Shown in pieces: positions 1 to 10,412 of a stretch of DNA of 33,030 nt. The notes beneath the pieces are model-generated. The model did no database searches, was not told where the DNA came from, and saw nothing but the letters and a program-made list of their open reading frames with translations. The stretch comes from Volvariella volvacea V23 (Eukaryota; Basidiomycota; Agaricomycetes; Agaricales; Pluteaceae). The position numbers and the translations under genes were made by a program. Position 1 is the stretch's first letter. Each line of letters starts with the position of its first letter. Location of the stretch: NCBI GenBank assembly GCA_000349905.1, contig KB722776.1, forward strand, positions 132,812 through 165,841, in the 5' to 3' direction.

Positions 1-735
1 TAAATCAGTCATGGGTAAATGCAGTAGTCAAAGACAATGTAGACTAATTGCTGTTTTGTATATTATACCAGCAATGTACATCATCTGATCACCTCTCTGC
101 CAATGACAGCAGTGCACCGAGTGGCTTTCCCTGGTACAAGGTGTGATTTGTAACAGATGCACGCATGCCATTAGCATACAATTCAATTGTATGAGCCCAA
201 CGTTGTCGCCTGGAAGCGAGAATGTATGTCCTATCTCAATATAGCGAGGGACGGATGCCATTGGGTCATCAATGAATTTTCGACGACAATAGTTTGGTTG
301 TGGTTATTATTATCAAGGTATAAAGTACGTATATGCGGGATGCAGAAGTTCCAGTGAACAGGCAAGGTGGATCGGCAAATGTAAGATAAAGAGGGAAAGA
401 GTGAAATCGTATACTAGTGCTGAAAAATGAACGGAGGGATACATGGGGCTGTATATTGTATACGTATATGTGGGTGTGCTACTGGTATCAGGTGTCCATG
501 AAGTAATAACAAGTGCAAGTGTGGTCGTAAGGGAGAAGGGCGATGCAGGACCAGGAGCCAGCTGTGTCCAGTGCGTGAGATCCGGTTTGAAGGTGTCGTA
601 ACGTGGGCGATGAATTAAGGCTACAGCTAGAGACTAAATTTGTAGGGTTGGTAACGCATGACAAGGTCCTCGCAGTTGTGATGGCGAGCTAGAGGGAAGA
701 ATACGGTTAGCCTCGGGGGACTCGACGACGTGTGA
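1..735. other. Intergenic region, no gene seen
   Basis: No reading frame with protein-like composition is visible on either strand. The right part should hold the 3' untranslated region of the minus-strand gene that ends at 736. Short AT-rich patches occur around 290-330 and 440-480, without a clear motif. Confidence 0.6.
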
Positions 736-1692
736 TCATCGACTCTTGAGCTCTCTCAGACGCTTGCAGACGTCCTCGATGTCCCGCAAATTCCACTCGC
801 CACTCCACTCCCTCTCCTTCCTCTTCCCCCACTCGGCAGACTCGAGCACCTCTGGCCGCAGATGGTGTCCGTAGACCTGATGCAGGGACGACTGTGCATC
901 CGGATGGGGAATGGTGGAATGCGAGGATGTCGTGATGTGGACTTGGACGGGCGGCCGGGTTCGGCTAGATTGCTTGATTGCCATCGCATCCCCGGTGTGT
1001 AGGGGCTTCGTGGGCAGGGGAGGGGTGGGATAGGGATACTCGGTGGTGGTGCAGGATACGCTCATGCTCCGGCCTCGCCTTGGTCCCGGGTGGGCGACGC
1101 GACCAGTCGTGGTGGCAACGGCGTGGGACTGGGAGTGTTTGTGGGTGGGAGTTGTGGGCGTGCGAGGGGGTGCGGGTGTGCCAAACACGAGTTCTGGGGG
1201 GATGTTTTCGCCGAATGTTCTTTGGAGCTTGGCGAGTTTCCTGCGTTTGGCTTCGAGATCGAGGTCGAGGCCCGAGGGATGCGGTTTCTGCTTGAGGCTG
1301 ATGGAGCGGCGGGAGGGTGGCTTCGAGGGTGGCGGTGAGAGAGGTGGTGGAGATGCGGGGGACAAGGGCGAGTCTGGTAGAGAGTGGTGGCGGTGGTGGG
1401 TGGCATTGCGAGGCTCGAGGCGGAGATAGAGGGGTTGTGGTTTGCTAGACTTTGAGGATTCAAACGAGCGATCACTGTCGAGTGACGAAGAGCGAGATCC
1501 AGTATTAGGGAGAGATACAAAGACCCAGTCCGAGGGGTCGGCATGAGTAGTCTTGGAGGAAGGAACGCGGGGAGTAGTCGTGTCCTGGAGCGCAACCGTC
1601 GTGCCCAGAATGTCGCCGAGCTTTCTGGTGGAGCGGATGAGGCGCGCCCGCTGTTTCTCGTGGAGATGGTTGAAGGTGGGCGGGAGATCCAT
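736..1692 (-). CDS. Disordered Pro/Ser-rich hypothetical protein, 318 aa
   Basis: Single-exon frame from an ATG (complement of 1690-1692) to TGA at 736-738. I do not recognise a named family. The protein starts with a charged, probably helical stretch of about 30 residues (HEKQRARLIRSTRKLGDILG). The middle is low-complexity, rich in Ser, Pro and His. Around residues 145-170 it has a basic helix followed by an ordered-looking motif, KLAKLQRTFGENIPPELVF. It closes with a charged helix ending in KRLRELKSR. Ordered short motifs inside disordered sequence suggest a regulatory or adaptor protein, which is inference only. I see no signal peptide or membrane segment. It is divergent to the proline-rich gene starting at 1829. 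The frame has coding-like G+C content and no stop over 950 bp, and no intron is needed. Confidence 0.75.
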   Translation of the reverse strand: MDLPPTFNHLHEKQRARLIRSTRKLGDILGTTVALQDTTTPRVPSSKTTHADPSDWVFVSLPNTGSRSSSLDSDRSFESSKSSKPQPLYLRLEPRNATHHRHHSLPDSPLSPASPPPLSPPPSKPPSRRSISLKQKPHPSGLDLDLEAKRRKLAKLQRTFGENIPPELVFGTPAPPRTPTTPTHKHSQSHAVATTTGRVAHPGPRRGRSMSVSCTTTEYPYPTPPLPTKPLHTGDAMAIKQSSRTRPPVQVHITTSSHSTIPHPDAQSSLHQVYGHHLRPEVLESAEWGKRKEREWSGEWNLRDIEDVCKRLRELKSR

Positions 1693-1828
1693 GGCTGAGG
1701 ATTTCCGGGCAACGAGCAGTCTTTATACTTGCCACCAGACAATAGCATCCACGATTACCAAAAGAGGAACAAATGTGTGTGTTTGTGCTTGTTTATATGC
1801 AAGGGCAAGGCGGGTCTGATTGTTTCGA
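1693..1828. promoter_or_regulatory. Putative shared divergent promoter
   Basis: Only 136 bp separate the start codons of the minus-strand gene (1692) and the plus-strand gene (1829), so both promoters and 5' leaders must lie here or overlap the genes. No canonical TATA box stands out. Assignment is by position only. Confidence 0.45.
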
Positions 1829-4278
1829 ATGTCTGCAATGCGGAGGTTGGAACTCCACTCCTCTGCGCTCAGCGACGACGAGTATGCGCTCTACACCACC
1901 GCCATCAACGACATCACCCTCGCAGACACCCCCCACCCCGGCCACAACGAGTACGGCGGCCTCAGAATCAGCGTCAGAGAAGTCCGGGCCTGGCTGCGCG
2001 GAAGATATTCGCATGTGCCTTCAGCTACCATCGATACCGTCCGTCGTCTTCTTCGCCTCCCGCTTTTCTTGTTCTTTATCAACCGTATTGTTGTTTTTAA
2101 TAGATCTTGCGTTACTTTTCATCCGACTTTGCTCCTGACGATGCTTTGTCTGCCGGAGAGTTCTTTGCTGCTTTGCGTCTCGTCGTTCATGCTCAATCCG
2201 GGAGGGAGATTGACAGGGCTCTTGCCTTTGTCCAAGGTGCGTGTCGCTGTTTGGATGCAGCTGTTGCGCCCTCAACGTCGCCATGGCACACCACAGCACA
2301 TCCAAAGCCGAGCACAACTGCGACGACGGAACCAGCAGTGCCTGCGACGGCCAACCCGTTCACCAATTTGAATTCGCACAATCCCTTCGTAGCCGCCACA
2401 AAGGTAGGCAGGGTCACCACTACACGCTCAGAAGACGGGAATCCAAAGCTTCCGCCCCTGCCTCCTCGCAAGCCCACTGCACAACTCGCTCCACCACCTC
2501 GCCATGCAATGACGTCTGCTCCTTCCTTATTAGCTCCTCAACCGGCCTTGAAGAAATCTTCAAACCCAAATCTGACGACCTTGGTCACACCAACTGCTCC
2601 ACCGCCACCACCTCCCCCGCATCTCAAACCCACGACCCATGTCACATCCACGTTGATGAAACAGAGTTTAACCGCGTCCAAGATTGCGCAGAGCTTGAAG
2701 AAGGCCGAGGAGCAGCTGGAAAAGGAGCGACATCTGCATGTCATCAAGTCTACTACCGGCGGGTGTACGTGCTATCTCTGCATCTCTACTTCTTGTAGCT
2801 TATCCCCTATAGTCACGGCTAACAAGAGCCCTCGACGTTCGCCAAGCCCTCACCGCGCCCACCATACCCAGCCATCTCCAATTCCACCACCGGTCTCGTC
2901 TGGCACATCCGCATCCAGTGGATCGGACCATAACCAGAGCCATTCTCAACCGCCTCCGCCACTGCCAAAACGACGTCCGCAGCAGCCCCCGCCAATTCCA
3001 CCCCAGCGAAAGCCATCTCCACCGATATCAGCAAGCTCGTTTGAACAGGTTGCTTTGGCGACTGCTCCCTTGTCCTCGAGACATTTCCCCCCGCCGCCGC
3101 CCCCACTCCAATCCTTAGATGCAGCGCTCAGTCGCCAGAGGCTCAATTCAGGCAGCAACTCCCCCTCTCCGCGCAGAGAAACCTTTGGTCCATTGCCAAC
3201 AGCACCGCCCACCCATCCTGATAGAAAACCTCCACCCCTACCGCATCCATCGCCAACGGACTATCAACGAAACTCTTTTGATTCAGTATATAACACCTCA
3301 TTTGCATCTGCATCTACAACGGCTCTGCCATCAAGTCTGCACAGCACCCCACCCCTTCCCTCTCGTTCTCAATCCCTTCGTCATCCTCACGGCCACACTC
3401 ACACCACTTCGCATTCGTTCTCGCATTCTAACACAAGCTCAAACTCAAGTTTAAACTCACTATCACGAACTCACGAACAGGACCAGGCGTCAGCGTCGCC
3501 TACGACACCTACGACGAGAGTATTTAGATCTAAATCGCTCAACCACCCTTCTCCTCCCCCTGTTCTCAGCGCCGGTGCTTATCCACCCCCTCCGCACCAT
3601 CCTCCTCCGCCTGTGCGAAGGAAACGACCGGAGAGTATCCAGGTTTTCGGTCCTGCCGGGACGAACACGGTGCCTGGAGCTAGTCACAGCGAGGGCGCAG
3701 GAGCTGCAACGCTATCACGGCACTCCTCCCTCTCATCGCCCCACCGTCTCCCGCACCACCGCGGCTCGCAATCCTACGACTCCTCGCCGTCCAACTCCAC
3801 GCCCTCGTCCAACCCGTACGCGAGCCCGCACACGTCTCCGCTCAACCTGTCCAACATCCAAAAGGCGATAGCGGGCCTGCAGCCCAAGATCGATGCCCGC
3901 CTGGACAAGGCGCGGTTCAAGGCCGAGGCGGGGCTGAGTAAGCGCGGGTTTGTGAGAGCGGGAGGGGCTGGAGAGGAGGAGAGGTTGATGGGGGATAGTA
4001 GGGATAAGCGGAGTAGTAGTGCTCGACATGGGCACGCGTATGGTGGTGGCATGGGGGTGGGAGAGCGACATAGAGATGACGTGACGACCGTGGATGATAA
4101 TGACGCCGACAGCGGGTTTGGAGTTGATCTAGATGGGGACGGCGAGAGCGAGAGAGGGAGGAGGGATAGAGTTGGGAGTAGAGGTGAAGGGCAGGGACAA
4201 GGGGATGCGAGGCATGGATGGAACCGAAGTTGGGAGGGTGGCAGCCACTGTGATTATGAGCTGCGCGGGAGAGGTTGA
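1829..4278 (+). CDS. Proline-rich scaffold with EF-hand/EH-like N-terminus, 758 aa
   Basis: Proposed exons are 1829-2038, 2104-2236, 2297-2764 and 2813-4278. The introns are 65, 60 and 48 nt with GT/AG ends (GTCCGT..AATAG, GTGCGT..CACAG, GTACGT..TATAG), and the spliced length is divisible by three. An upstream in-frame TTG at 1820 is not a credible start, so I chose the ATG at 1829. Residues about 10-115 resemble a paired EF-hand/EH-type fold (SDDEYALYTTAI, ILRYFSSDFAPDDALSAGEFFAALRL). The rest is mostly disordered, with many polyproline runs (PPPPPP, PPPLPKRRP) of the kind bound by SH3, WW or profilin domains. Two conserved-looking helices break this up: SLTASKIAQSLKKAEEQLEK and, near the C-terminus, LSNIQKAIAGLQPKIDARL. 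A role in endocytic or actin scaffolding is inference from this layout. The extreme C-terminal 100 residues are Gly/Arg/Asp-rich and may be poorly conserved. Confidence 0.7.
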
Positions 4279-4755
4279 CGTGGCGCGTGCGCGTGTTTTG
4301 TCGTTGGGTTGGGTTCGGATCTTTTGGGGAGTGCTGGATGGGTGATTTTGGGACGGTTTAGATTACGATTCGTGATCACCCTTTGTTGTGGTTTCTTTCG
4401 ACGCTCGATATTCGTGTTAAGCCTACGTCTTTCTCGTTGAAACGTTCTTTATCGCCTGTCGTCGATTCTTCACCTTTGGATCTGGCGGACTGGTAGTGAT
4501 AGGTAGTGATCTCTTAATGTACTATAGCACAAAGCTGGCGACGTTGAATCCCAGATAACTGAATATTTGACGGCCTTGGGTCTGCACGTGGGACATCGCA
4601 GTTGACCGCCCCCGAATTGCACGGGTCGTGCAACTTGGAAAATCGCCTCGGGATGATTGTCAGACCATCAGCGCTCCGCCGACGACTTTTCTTTTCCCCC
4701 TCCACCTTGAGCGCGCTTGCTACCCGTTGAACGCAAAACTCGGGGATATAGACAA
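4279..4755. promoter_or_regulatory. Intergenic region with probable ERG27 promoter
   Basis: Contains the 3' end of the proline-rich gene and the upstream region of ERG27. A CACGTG hexamer (E-box type) lies at 4585-4590, about 165 bp before the ERG27 start, and a pyrimidine-rich tract lies near 4685-4710. No other gene is visible. Confidence 0.4.
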
Positions 4756-6526
4756 ATGGCGCTGGAGGAACCAAGCTGGCCGGTCGTGCTCGTCACCGGC
4801 GCAAACAGGTCTGTTTTTCTCCATGGCGCCACTGTACCCGGGTCACCACCATCCTCACTCATTTCTTGTTTGTCTACCCCCACCTCCATGACACGCACCA
4901 CGTCGCCAGTGGTGTAGGACTTGGAATATGCAAACGCCTGCTCGTCCAGATAGGCTCGCGGCAGCCTCTAGATGCCTTGCCTCAACCTTTTGTTACTCGA
5001 CTGCCTCCACGAGACTCAAACCCAATACACGGCGCGAATTCAGATCTCAGTATACCCTGTTTCGATGGGTTAACACTCATCATGGCGTGTAGAAATGAAC
5101 AGAGAGCAGAGAAAGCTCGAGCAGAGTTGCATTCGTTTTTGGATGAGCACGTCAGGAAGTTGAGGCGGATGAAGACGGAAGGCAAGGAGAAAGGGAGAGA
5201 GCGCTCAGGGAACGGGGCTATGGACGTGGAGCACGCAGAGCTGGTGAAGAAGAATTTGAAGATCGAGATTGAACAAGTCGATCTGGCCAACCTGACGACG
5301 GTGTTTAGATGCGTGGAGAGGATGCATAAAAAGTATGTTCTTCTGCTCTGACATTGACAGACCAACAAATCTTGCTCGCAGATACCCGTATATCTCACAT
5401 CTAGTTCTCAACGCCGGCGGTGGTAGTTTTGATGGCATAAATTGGTTGCTGTGCGCAAAACAGATGTTGACGGAATACAAGACTGCGCTTACAATGCCAA
5501 ACTACCTTCGACAGAATGAGGGCGAGTTGAGCTTTGACGGGTTGGGCTGGGTGTTCCAGACGAACGTGTTTGGACATTTCGTTCTGGTGCGTATGCATCT
5601 ACTTCGCCTCCTTTCCTCGATTCCCCGAGAAATTTGGTGGCGCCAGTCTGATAGATGCTCTCTACTCGTACAGGTGAGAATGCTCGAACCTCAGCTTCTG
5701 GCCTCTGCCCACCAAGCAAACTCGACGCTGGGCCCTCGAGTCATTTGGCTATCCTCCATGGAAGCTCTTCCAGACTTTTTCGACATCAACGATTGGCAAC
5801 TACGCAGAACTGCACGGTCGTACGAAACAGTCAAATACGAAGTCGACTTGATCGCTACGTATCTGGATCAACAGGCTCTGTTGAGAGCGGCCAGGGCTCG
5901 GGAGCGGGCAGGATCGGGACAGCCGGGAGCAAGAGCTGAGCCCGTGATCAGACACTTCATTGCTCAACCTGGCGTTTGCTCGACTGGTGTTGCTGTCGAT
6001 CTTGCCGGTCCGTTGTTGGCTATGCTGAAGGATATCCTACTTTATATCGTAAGCACCCATCTTTCTCCTCCTGGGCATGTCGCTTACTTTCCGCATATGT
6101 CTCTCCGTTCTCGTCGCTCTTCTGTAAAATTCTATATGGTATTAGGCCAGGTGGTTTGGTTCACCGCATCACCCTATAGACCCTTACAAAGGAGCGCTTT
6201 CGACAACGCATCTTATCCTTGTCCCGCTCTCTTTCGTCACCTTTTTTGTCGCTTCATCCACTTCAAAACCTAATAGCCACCCCAACAGTAGCACTACTGG
6301 ACTCACGACCAGTGGCCACTACCTCCGTTCTCCCTGCCGCTTTGGAACGGAGACAGACTTCTGGGGGACGGAACACGTTGGACTAACACCCGTACGGGAG
6401 TGGGAGCTGGAAAAGCGGCAGAGAGATGCAGAGGCTTTGGTTGAGAAGTGCGATGAATTGCTGATCGAGATTATTAATAGGGAGAGTGAGCCTATTGAGA
6501 TTGAAACGGCTTCAGGTCGCATGTAG
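4756..6526 (+). CDS. ERG27: 3-keto-steroid reductase (Erg27-type short-chain dehydrogenase), 478 aa
   Basis: Erg27 reduces the C-3 ketone of C-4-demethylated sterol intermediates with NADPH, working with Erg25, Erg26 and Erg28 on ER or lipid-droplet membranes in ergosterol synthesis. Exons are 4756-4808, 4910-5332, 5382-5586, 5674-6048 and 6146-6526. All introns are GT-AG (101, 49, 87 and 97 nt) and the total is 479 codons. The cofactor motif TGxxxGxG (residues 14-21) is rebuilt only by joining exons 1 and 2, which supports the first intron. LVLNAGG gives the NAG motif, the catalytic serine is in WLSSMEA (S254/S255), and YxxxK is Y277-K281 in SYETVKYEVDL. The family-typical ARWFGSPHHPIDPYKG stretch begins exon 5, followed by a hydrophobic segment (LILVPLSFVTFFVA) likely to contact the membrane. 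A loop of about 45 residues lies between the cofactor motif and GLTLIMACRN. Confidence 0.9.
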
Positions 6527-6673
6527 TATAATCTGGACATGGCATGAATGAGAATAATAATGCCCATTTTAAACTCAAAGGAGTCTGAGCGGCGTGCAGG
6601 GTCCTGGCACATGACACGAGCATTTGAGTACCCGACCACAGCCCCCTCTCTACTTCAACCACCACACAACGCA

Positions 6674-8014
6674 ATGGCCTTGTTACACGGATTCGATGTC
6701 CCTCAAGAATTGATCGATACCATCATTTCCCATCTCTCAGAAGACAGAGAAGCTCTGAAAGCCTGCTCTCTTATTTGTAGCGCCTTCGCCGAGCCCTCCC
6801 AACGCGGCCTTTTCGCCCGTCTCACCTTCAAGCTCCTTGGCAAAACAAAGCAGGATACGGAAGGCGCGGTATCAGACGCGCACCTCCGTAGAATTGAAGC
6901 GCTTTCGACATCTCCTACCGTCTTGCGATGTGTTGATGTTTTGCACCTGAGCATCCATCGGCGGTGTGCATTCGACCTCCAGATTCTGATCAGATTCTTC
7001 GATGGGCTCACTCACTTAAGAGAGCTCACTTTCAGCTACAACAGTACACCCGACGACGAGCTCATTCGTCATATTTGTAGGCCAACAATCACACATCTCA
7101 ACATCGAAGACTGCCGACAGTTCCCGTCATACCATCTCCGACAGTGTCAGTCTCTTGAAACACTAACCCTCTCGCACACCAAATTGTCAACATTTATACC
7201 GGAAACTCAAGATCTCGCATTACCACGGCCACACCTGAAGGAGCTATCGCTTATATTTAGCCCTCAAAACGCCGAATTCATCTCTTGGATCAAGGACGCA
7301 AAGTGCCCAATCTACCTTCACAACTTGAAGAAGCTAATGGTCAAGACATTCAGCATTCTTAGCTTTCAACCAGTTGTGTCGCTTCTCCACATCCTATCTT
7401 CGTCCCTGGAATCACTGGATATTGTACCATCCTTTGAATGTGAGTCCTCCATCCCCTTCCCCAGACTGGCCCTTCCCCCGGCTCGGGTCTCAGGTTCTAG
7501 ACTTGCACGAGCTCATCATGACGCTGTGTACCCTGTTTCGGATCTAGGCGTATCTAGTATATCCCATTCTGAGGTCCTCACTTTGCACCACGTCCTTGAG
7601 GAGTGGGACAAGCCCGCTGTATTACCGCATTTCGACGGTCTATCCCGATTGACCCATCTCAAATTGCGCATAGCGGAGTCCAGCGATTTCACAGCCTTCC
7701 CCTGGGTCGTTCGACAACTGAATGTGCTACCACCAACTAACGTCGTTCAAGAACTCTGGGTTAAGCTAACCATGCCATTCCCTTATGAGGTCACAAGCGG
7801 TGGTGTCGCTTCGAGATGGAAGATGCTGGATGACATTCTCTCCGTACAGCGGGCATTGAAGAGATTGCGCACAGTCAAGATAGAGCTTCATCACAAGCTC
7901 GAATGGCCAGAAAGCGATTTGGAGGTGTTGATTCGGCAGGTTGGAGTATGGATGGCTGGTGCGAAGGAGCAAAAGTTGCTTGATATTCTCATTTCAAAGT
8001 GCACATGTGCGTAA
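6674..8014 (+). CDS. F-box protein, cluster member 1, about 428 aa
   Basis: F-box proteins present substrates to SCF (Skp1-Cullin-F-box) ubiquitin ligases. The frame is open further upstream, but I start at the ATG at 6674 because MALLxxxxxPxEL is shared with the other four cluster members. F-box-like residues about 8-50: VPQELIDTIISHLSED, then LKACSLICSAFAEPSQRGLF. The rest has irregular leucine-rich character (LTHLRELTFSY, TITHLNIEDC, LETLTLSHT, SRLTHLKL). A phase-1 intron is expected at the cluster-wide position. The donor is GTGAGT at 7440, and the best acceptor is TCAG ending at 7493 (54 nt). Because 54 is a multiple of three and contains no stop, it could also be retained. An alternative acceptor at 7547 would give a product closer in length to the paralogs. 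The C-terminus KLLDILISKCTCA matches the K-LL-D-S-C ending of its relatives. Confidence 0.8.
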   Translation: MALLHGFDVPQELIDTIISHLSEDREALKACSLICSAFAEPSQRGLFARLTFKLLGKTKQDTEGAVSDAHLRRIEALSTSPTVLRCVDVLHLSIHRRCAFDLQILIRFFDGLTHLRELTFSYNSTPDDELIRHICRPTITHLNIEDCRQFPSYHLRQCQSLETLTLSHTKLSTFIPETQDLALPRPHLKELSLIFSPQNAEFISWIKDAKCPIYLHNLKKLMVKTFSILSFQPVVSLLHILSSSLESLDIVPSFECESSIPFPRLALPPARVSGSRLARAHHDAVYPVSDLGVSSISHSEVLTLHHVLEEWDKPAVLPHFDGLSRLTHLKLRIAESSDFTAFPWVVRQLNVLPPTNVVQELWVKLTMPFPYEVTSGGVASRWKMLDDILSVQRALKRLRTVKIELHHKLEWPESDLEVLIRQVGVWMAGAKEQKLLDILISKCTCA

Positions 8015-8353
8015 TGTGGTTGCGTGTTCTTCCCGCTCGATGATAAATCTACTTTCATTTACCTTTAGGCTTTCTGTGATGTATCTCGAGCCGGCCGGTA
8101 GTTGGCTCAAAGTCGGACTGATGGTGATGGAAATCGGATACCACTTTGCATTTGGCTTTTTTACGTTTTACGATCGGAATGGAATAGACGCCATTGTAGG
8201 TTGTATCATACCACGACCGTTTCGAGGGCCTGTTTCTGATTGACGACGAAGAAAGGTGAAGTACGTGTACAACCATTTGTAATTCATTTGAAAAAAGTTA
8301 CATCCATATCGAGAGCGAATGTTACAACATCGTACAACAGACTCATACACGAC
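8015..8353. other. Convergent intergenic region
   Basis: Lies between two 3' ends (plus-strand F-box gene 1 and the minus-strand F-box-like gene). It should hold both 3' untranslated regions. No gene or structured element seen. Confidence 0.5.
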
Positions 8354-9985
8354 CTAAAGCACGCTTATGTCGTTGTCCTGCAGAAGAATGGACATCCGAT
8401 CGATAGCTAACGGCGATGAGATATGCAATTTCAACGATAACGTAGGGATGAAAATAGACGGAGCAAACGGTGGGCCTTTAAGCTCAGAAAAGTCTATGCC
8501 CGGGAAGGAAGAAATGAGCTCCTTGCAGGACGGATTGGTCGTGATGATCTCCATCATCGATTGCGATTCTGGGCACCCATCGTCGGATGGGAAATCAAGG
8601 ATTTCAGCCTCGGAAATGACGGAGTTGACGTGGGAGAGGAAGGCCTTTGTGAGTGTTCCTGTGATGTTCAGTTGTTCGATCTTGGAAGGGGCATATGAGA
8701 GAAGGTGTGGCATGATGCTTGCGCATAGGCTATCCTCGCTTCCTCGCAGGTCCAGATTCATCAAGTGCGACATTGGGAGCTTCTGGATGAAGGATAGGAA
8801 GGCAGCAGATGTGCGGGGGTTGGAAGGGACGCCTCCTCTAAACGATAGCTTCAACCAATCCTTTCCAGCGGAGAGGGAAAAGCGCCCAAACTTGCTTTGG
8901 TCGAGTTGATGTAGAATAAGCATGTTGTACAGTTTGGGAGGAGAATCCATCGCTGACGACGATAAGGGTTGACTGAAATGCTCCGCCAGGTTGAGGAACA
9001 ACTGCGCGAACTTTTTCGGGTCCTGCCTTTCTAGGTGTCCTACAATTCGGCCATCATGAGAAATGCTGATACTAGCCGAGGATGGAAATCTGAGCGATGC
9101 GAGGATTCCTCCAAGGAAGACGAGATTGTTATCCACTAGGGCAAGTTCCCGTAGCTGGGGAAGCGCAACCTTTGGACGAGGCCACGACCCAGCCGTCAGT
9201 ACGTCGATGAGGTGAAGTTTCTGAAGGCGGGGTAAAGTTGCGAGGGTGTCGCATAACTGCTGTGTGGTCACTGGATCATTGGTTCGAGTGATGACCAGCG
9301 ACGTCATTTGAGGATTAAACAGACTCGGCGTCCACGTGAATGAACACTCGTTTAGTTCAATTGCTAGGGTGGCGAACTCAACTTCTGCGGGGAAACGAGG
9401 AGGGGCTGTATCAGGACTGCGGTCACGGGTGTACCGTAGCGAAATGTGGCGGAGGGAGGTTAACTGCGAAAAATATGACGTCCACTCGATCGGTAATGAC
9501 GTGCTGAGGAAAATCGACCTAGTACGAGGTAGCTGGTCGCGGAATAAATCGATTAGATGACCGCGAGAGCCCACTTCATCTATCCAGATATCCAGAGGAA
9601 GGGTCTTTGACCGACGAAAGAACTCGTGAACCAACCCATCCGGCGCAGGCATGTATATACTCGTCCAAAGAGAGGGCTCCGCTAAGGCCATCTGTCTGAG
9701 ATGTGACGCCACATGGGTTACTTTAATCCATTGATAGGGCGTTGACCCCTTTGAGTCGTCCTGTGCTGAAGCCATATGGAAAGATATGATACGGCAGATC
9801 ATTTCCGTCGGGAGCTGCGCAATAAGAGGAGTAAGCATGTTGCGACGCCGACGAAGTGTGATTATGTCGTTGGTGAGTTCAGCTTCAATCCCTTCTCCCT
9901 GGGAACAGGCCCCCGATTCAGCGGCAGTGATTAGCTCATCGATTCGAGCTTGCTCGAGCACCCAGGGAGACGCTGAGGATGCCAT
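8354..9985 (-). CDS. F-box-like protein, unrelated to its neighbours, 543 aa
   Basis: Uninterrupted frame from an ATG (complement of 9983-9985) to TAG at 8354-8356. The N-terminus is a charged helix (residues about 8-50, LEQARIDELITAAESG..LRRRRNMLTPL), followed by an F-box-like domain at about 55-115 (IAQLPTEMICRIISFHMA, then WIKVTHVASHLRQMALAEPSLWTSIYMP). This helix-plus-F-box arrangement is very common in agaricomycete F-box families. The remaining 430 residues have scattered leucine-rich segments (LTSLRHISLRYT, LPRLQKLHLIDV, LPQLRELALVDN, LMNLDLRGS) and suggest a degenerate LRR receptor. It lies inside the cluster of five other F-box genes but differs in length, in F-box sequence and in lacking their intron. 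Substrate is unknown. Confidence 0.8.
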   Translation of the reverse strand: MASSASPWVLEQARIDELITAAESGACSQGEGIEAELTNDIITLRRRRNMLTPLIAQLPTEMICRIISFHMASAQDDSKGSTPYQWIKVTHVASHLRQMALAEPSLWTSIYMPAPDGLVHEFFRRSKTLPLDIWIDEVGSRGHLIDLFRDQLPRTRSIFLSTSLPIEWTSYFSQLTSLRHISLRYTRDRSPDTAPPRFPAEVEFATLAIELNECSFTWTPSLFNPQMTSLVITRTNDPVTTQQLCDTLATLPRLQKLHLIDVLTAGSWPRPKVALPQLRELALVDNNLVFLGGILASLRFPSSASISISHDGRIVGHLERQDPKKFAQLFLNLAEHFSQPLSSSAMDSPPKLYNMLILHQLDQSKFGRFSLSAGKDWLKLSFRGGVPSNPRTSAAFLSFIQKLPMSHLMNLDLRGSEDSLCASIMPHLLSYAPSKIEQLNITGTLTKAFLSHVNSVISEAEILDFPSDDGCPESQSMMEIITTNPSCKELISSFPGIDFSELKGPPFAPSIFIPTLSLKLHISSPLAIDRMSILLQDNDISVL

Positions 9986-10412
9986 CGTGTGCTGCTTAGT
10001 GCAGGCAGTGTGGGGAGGGTATAGCTTGATGCGAAGTCGTCATTTAAGGCGCAGGACGACACAGCGTTCGGGTGCTGCCTTGGAAGCAGCAACATTCCCC
10101 ACGTCGAGTCCACGTGTTGTGCCTGATACGCCCGCCCAACATATCCCTGACTCGGCATCTTGATCAGATAATACTAACAGCGGCTTTTCATTCAATATCT
10201 CCGCTTGCTCTCGGTCGAGGCGTGAGCCGTTGAAGGCTACGTTGAAAGGTTGTTCTACTCGGTCCTGATTGACTCCTTCATCACTAAAGCGACACACGAA
10301 TAGGCACCTTGGCATCCTAGAGATCCCCAATCAAGCATTCATTCCAGTGCTCGTGCCTTTGGCAACCCCGAAATCTCCTGTTACAGCCTCAGCCGCCATC
10401 ACTGTCGCAACA
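9986..10412. promoter_or_regulatory. Divergent intergenic region between two F-box genes
   Basis: Head-to-head spacing of 427 bp must serve the minus-strand F-box-like gene (start 9985) and the plus-strand F-box gene 2 (start 10413). A CACGTG hexamer lies at 10111-10116. No other gene seen. Confidence 0.4.

Noticed and set aside
1062..1748. Minus-strand frame of 228 codons overlapping the 318-residue gene
   Set aside because: Shadow frame of the same strand with Ser/Pro/His bias. The 318-residue frame has ordered motifs, a good ATG and a complete length.
3733..4071. Minus-strand frames under the last exon of the proline-rich gene
   Set aside because: Arg-rich, low-complexity antisense shadows of a GC-rich coding exon.
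6548..6673. 42-codon N-terminal extension of F-box gene 1
   Set aside because: In frame and open, but the other four paralogs begin at the MALL-type start and the extension lacks any similarity to them.
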